From: Betaproteobacteria bacterium UBA3031
GTDB lineage: Bacteria; Pseudomonadota; Gammaproteobacteria; Burkholderiales; Eutrophovitaceae
Reading direction: 5' to 3'
Length of the DNA: 8,365 bases
Assembly (NCBI GenBank): GCA_002367635.1
Contig: DFDI01000056.1
Location: 1-8,365 of the forward strand
Both the position numbers and the translations under genes were made by a program. The notes under the pieces were generated by a model. It saw only the letters and a list, made by a program, of their open reading frames with translations. It searched no databases and was not told the DNA's origin. The first letter of the stretch is position 1; each line of letters starts with the position of its first letter. This document shows, one piece after another, positions 6,241 through 8,365 of this stretch.

Positions 6241-6882
6241 CTACCTCCAATGTGGCGGTCTCGTCGTTTGGAAAAGAGACATTGTCTCCAACCTAGTAAA
6301 CCAAGCGCCTAAGGCCGGGCTCATTGACTTCGAAAATCCCAAATCTGGTTTCTGTTCTTCAATGCGCAAAATCAGCGCTATGATAGGAAACATAGAAAAT
6401 TCAACTGCAGACAGTATTTTTAGCTCAAACCCAAGCGAAAAATACTCATCAAAACGTTTCAGTTCAACATCCAATGCTTCAAATGCACGGGAAATTTTTT
6501 CTTCGTCCCACTGTTCTTTGGGCGTAAATAAAGTAGCCATAAGCAAACGTCTGCTCGCCGAATCTAGATATACATCGATCTCATTAATAAGTCGTCGACT
6601 CAGCGCTCGGGTATTCACGTCCCGCGGGAGCAAGTTAGCGCCCATATTTGGGTACTTATCCTCTAGGTATTCAAGGATCACCGCCGACTCATAGATAGTT
6701 ACTTCCCCATCGACGAGCACAGGAGCTTTCCCGCGAGGGTTCATCATTAGATAAGACTTTTTTTTCAAGTCTCCATTTTGGAAGGAGAGGTTGATACGTT
6801 GATACTGCAAGCCCTTGTGCTCCAGGGCTAACCAAACACGCCAAGCAAAGGGCGAACCCGATAAATAATAAAAATCAATCAT
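6241..6882 (-). CDS. Glutathione S-transferase family protein
   Basis: A 213-residue cytosolic-type GST. The thioredoxin-fold domain (1-about 78) has FYYLSGSPFAWRVWLAL at the start, the cis-proline motif KAPVLVDG (52-59; P54) and ESAVILEYLEDKYP (65-78), where E65-S66 bind the glutathione gamma-glutamyl group. The all-alpha C-terminal domain follows. Several serines near the N-terminus (S8, S10) could be catalytic; which one acts cannot be told by eye. Such enzymes conjugate or reduce with glutathione, often on reactive or halogenated organics; no substrate can be named. ATG at 6882 has GGAAGA about seven bases upstream. It leads an operon with the cyclophilin-like and propeller genes. Only 16 bp separates it from the divergent gene, so its promoter probably lies within that gene's 5' end. 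Confidence 0.9.
   Translation of the reverse strand: MIDFYYLSGSPFAWRVWLALEHKGLQYQRINLSFQNGDLKKKSYLMMNPRGKAPVLVDGEVTIYESAVILEYLEDKYPNMGANLLPRDVNTRALSRRLINEIDVYLDSASRRLLMATLFTPKEQWDEEKISRAFEALDVELKRFDEYFSLGFELKILSAVEFSMFPIIALILRIEEQKPDLGFSKSMSPALGAWFTRLETMSLFQTTRPPHWR
6244..6248 (-). promoter_or_regulatory. Ribosome binding site inside the GST 3' end deciding a TTG start
   Basis: GGAGG on the minus strand (6248-6244) overlaps the final Trp-Arg codons of the GST gene and the first base beyond. It lies five bases before TTG at 6238. It is the strongest argument for that start and for GST-cyclophilin-like translational coupling. Confidence 0.6.
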
Positions 6883-6898
6883 ATTTATTCTTCCGTAA

Positions 6899-7519
6899 AT
6901 GGGTTATTTTTCGGTTATGACAATAACTAAAGCTAACATCAAATGGCCTAATGTCCCAGACGTTTATAACTGGCTATCACTGGACCATCGCGGCAATTGG
7001 CTGATCAAAAGAGAAAAAATACACCATCAAGGATTCATAGATTTTATTAATATGCACTATACTGAGGACGCATTAGGACGGTGGTTTTTCCAAAACGGTC
7101 CGCAAAGAGTATTTGTATCACTTGGATACACACCATACGTACTGTCTATCAAATCATACGGCAGGACGACTCATTTCAAGACACAGACGAACAAAGTTAT
7201 CGCTAGTTTCGATCAGTTGTGGATTGATAATGAAGGTCGAATGCTTGCATCTTGGGGGCGACACATTGGACTAATCTCTGACCGAGACCTACCCATGCTG
7301 GCCGAGTATTTGGTACATAGAAAAAAGCCAAATGATCCAATTGACACAAGTGATTTAGAAACCCTTCTGAAATCACCGTCGCCCAAAGGCGATACGCCTT
7401 TTATTGGATTGATCAATCAAAAACGATATGACGTCAATTTTATACGCGAGTACGAGGTGCGTCACACGTTTCACTTCAATCCAAACCCTACGCCACCAGA
7501 TGGCGCTACCGAATGTTAA
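6899..7519 (+). CDS. Conserved proteobacterial protein of unknown function (DUF2944/DUF2946-like)
   Basis: A soluble protein of 206 residues without a signal peptide or membrane segment. It begins with KWPNVPDVYNWLSLDHRGNW (15-34), then DALGRWFFQNGPQRVFVSLGYTPYVL (57-82), and later WIDNEGRMLASW (108-119) and SDRDLPMLAEYL (127-138). I recognise this as a conserved, mostly betaproteobacterial family; I recall a DUF29xx number but am not sure which. No enzymatic motif is seen and no function is known to me. The start is uncertain: ATG at 6899 and ATG at 6917 (residue 7) both lack a Shine-Dalgarno, and the second leaves 34 bp rather than 16 bp to the divergent GST gene. The C-terminal tail (about 180-206), rich in Pro and Asn, is probably disordered. 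It converges on the DUF302-like gene with a 36-bp gap. Confidence 0.75.
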   Translation: MGYFSVMTITKANIKWPNVPDVYNWLSLDHRGNWLIKREKIHHQGFIDFINMHYTEDALGRWFFQNGPQRVFVSLGYTPYVLSIKSYGRTTHFKTQTNKVIASFDQLWIDNEGRMLASWGRHIGLISDRDLPMLAEYLVHRKKPNDPIDTSDLETLLKSPSPKGDTPFIGLINQKRYDVNFIREYEVRHTFHFNPNPTPPDGATEC

Positions 7520-7555
7520 AACCTTCGACTCATAAGATATGTGTGATGAATAATA

Positions 7556-8044
7556 TTATAAGGAAGCCTCTTCAACGATAGTCTTCAAAAGATCATCAAT
7601 TTGTTGGAGCACTTCCCGCGTTGCATCATCCGCAACGTTTCGAGCAATAAGCTTAAACGCCACATAGGTAGTATATGGTTCACCGTATAGGGTGTAGACC
7701 GAAATTGCATAAGGACAAAAGGCAAGAAGCGTTGGTGAAAATTCCGCCATGCGTCTTGAATACAGCGCGCTACAAAACTCCAGCACCTCCGCATTTTCGT
7801 AAATGGCGCCATTCTCACCCAAATCCTTACCAGTACGAAACAGCATGCCACCAACATCTGATATATGGTCAACCACAAGCCCTTGACTCTCAACGGCGAA
7901 AATCACCCTTTCCTTGACATCACTAAACGCACCTTCTATCGGCACAACGGTCACAAGCTCTGAAACGTCAGCTGCATTAGTTGTGGCAGGGACAAGCACC
8001 GATGCATAAATAACAAAAAGCACTAGAGAAATATTATGTCGCAT
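7556..8044 (-). CDS. Exported DUF302-like protein
   Basis: About 162 residues with a Sec-type signal peptide: MRHN, then hydrophobic ISLVLFVIYASVLVPA, with cleavage near TNA|A at 24/25. It is therefore probably periplasmic. The mature part fits the DUF302 fold: FSDVKERVIFAVESQGLVVDHISDVGGML (40-68), then VLEFCSALYSRRMAEFSP (87-104), AFCPYAISVYTLYGEP (108-123) and YVAFKLIA (127-134). The two cysteines C91 and C110 sit in conserved-looking positions and may form a disulphide or bind a ligand. Function is unknown. ATG at 8044 is preferred over an in-frame GTG at 8053 because it places the positive residues directly before the hydrophobic core. No neighbour forms an operon with it. Confidence 0.78.
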   Translation of the reverse strand: MRHNISLVLFVIYASVLVPATTNAADVSELVTVVPIEGAFSDVKERVIFAVESQGLVVDHISDVGGMLFRTGKDLGENGAIYENAEVLEFCSALYSRRMAEFSPTLLAFCPYAISVYTLYGEPYTTYVAFKLIARNVADDATREVLQQIDDLLKTIVEEASL

Positions 8045-8156
8045 GACCCACACGAATTGAAGTAACTAAAACACTAGCCTAACGTAAGTGACCTACTAAC
8101 TCAAACCTGACCGAGGAAACAGCGGTAATTCCAACCTACATACAGTACTAAAATAA

Positions 8157-8204
8157 ACTCGCAGATCAGCAGCAGAACAAAGAATTAAATACCAATCTGC
8201 GAGT
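8157..8204 (-). terminator. Probable intrinsic terminator of the KKPAA-repeat gene
   Basis: ACTCGCAGAT (8157-8166) and ATCTGCGAGT (8195-8204) form a perfect 10-bp stem with a 28-nt loop. On the minus strand the stem is followed by TTATTTTA (8156-8149). It begins 8 bp after the stop of the lysine-rich gene, and no other gene needs it. The long loop is unusual for a Rho-independent terminator. Confidence 0.5.
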
Positions 8205-8212
8205 ATCGAGGA

Positions 8213-8365
8213 CTAGCCGGGTCGGTTGCCAGCGACCGGAAATGGCCAAGCTGCGGGAGCAGCCAAAGGACGTGGTGCTGCGGCAGCGCGTCTAACCGGC
8301 TTTTTAGCTGCTGTATTTTTAGCTGCTGGCTTTTTAGCTGCTGGCTTCTTAGCTGCTGGCTTCTT
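8213..8365 (-). CDS. C-terminal end of a Lys/Pro/Ala-repeat basic protein (histone H1-like or PhaM-like tail), cut by window edge
   Basis: The last 50 residues of a minus-strand gene that starts outside the window. They show KKPAA repeated three times, then KNTAA, KKPVRRAAAAP and a less charged end, LAAPAAWPFPVAGNRPG. Tandem KKPAA/AAKK units are the hallmark of bacterial histone H1-like DNA-binding tails, found in H1-like proteins, some polyphosphate- or PHA-granule proteins such as PhaM, and some phasins. DNA or polyanion binding is inferred from the charge. Because only the tail is visible, the family cannot be decided. A stem-loop just after the stop probably ends the transcript. Confidence 0.65.
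   Translation of the reverse strand, partial: KKPAAKKPAAKKPAAKNTAAKKPVRRAAAAPRPLAAPAAWPFPVAGNRPG
8306..8365 (-). repeat. 15-bp tandem repeat coding KKPAA
   Basis: Four head-to-tail 15-bp units (minus strand, pattern AAR-AAG-CCA-GCA-GCT, the last unit diverged to KNTAA) run to the window edge and probably beyond. They are near-identical at the DNA level, so copy number could vary by slippage. Confidence 0.8.

Noticed and set aside
6029..6694. A 221-codon open frame on the plus strand across the GST and cyclophilin-like genes
   Set aside because: It is antisense to two genes with clear family motifs, shows no domain-like sequence and is rich in Ser/Arg as expected of a shadow frame.
7551..7558. 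TAATATTA palindrome between the two convergent genes
   Set aside because: Eight AT-only bases occur often by chance and there is no stem long enough for a terminator.
7585..7917. Overlapping open frames of 80 and 102 codons within the DUF302-like gene
   Set aside because: The DUF302 frame has a signal peptide and family motifs; these alternatives have neither.
8306..8365. The 15-bp repeats as a CRISPR array or intergenic satellite
   Set aside because: Units are contiguous without spacers and stay in one reading frame coding KKPAA.

Overview
The window looks like a stretch of proteobacterial chromosome, most likely a betaproteobacterium of moderate GC. The pointers are: a DusA-type tRNA-dihydrouridine synthase; a conserved protein of a 'WPNVPxVYxWLSLDxRGxW' type that I associate with Burkholderiales and relatives; a DUF302-like exported protein; a PhaM-like N-terminus at the left edge; and a Lys/Pro/Ala-repeat (histone H1-like) C-terminus at the right edge. 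No tRNA, rRNA, CRISPR array, insertion sequence or integrase was found.

Left part (1-3526): after the PhaM-like fragment, which seems frameshifted, comes a compact sugar-acid catabolic cluster. A UxaA/GarD-family dehydratase (minus strand) diverges across a 212-bp control region from a two-gene operon: a short-chain dehydrogenase closest to 2-keto-3-deoxy-L-fuconate dehydrogenases, and a fumarylacetoacetate-hydrolase-family enzyme. The inferred scheme is that an aldonate (possibly L-fuconate or a related deoxy-aldonate) is dehydrated to a 2-keto-3-deoxy acid, oxidised at C4 to a 2,4-diketo acid, and hydrolysed to pyruvate plus a hydroxy acid such as lactate. The usual partners (transporter, sugar dehydrogenase, lactonase, regulator) are not in view.

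Middle part (3527-6882): the 154-bp gap after the hydrolase holds a strong hairpin and a perfect 16-bp palindrome, then dusA. dusA converges on a secreted beta-propeller protein, and the two share their stop codons in a TTAA. The propeller is the last gene of a tight minus-strand operon: glutathione S-transferase, then a cyclophilin-like-fold protein with a TTG start and translational coupling, then the propeller. The operon's joint role is unknown.

Right part (6883-8365): only 16 bp separates the GST start from a divergently transcribed conserved protein of unknown function. That gene converges on an exported DUF302-like protein. The edge holds the end of a KKPAA-repeat basic protein, with a probable intrinsic terminator after it.

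The clearest candidate for something new is the UxaA-type dehydratase paired with the diketo-acid (SDR/FAH) route. The GST/cyclophilin-like/propeller operon comes second. No wholly new defence or mobile system could be supported.
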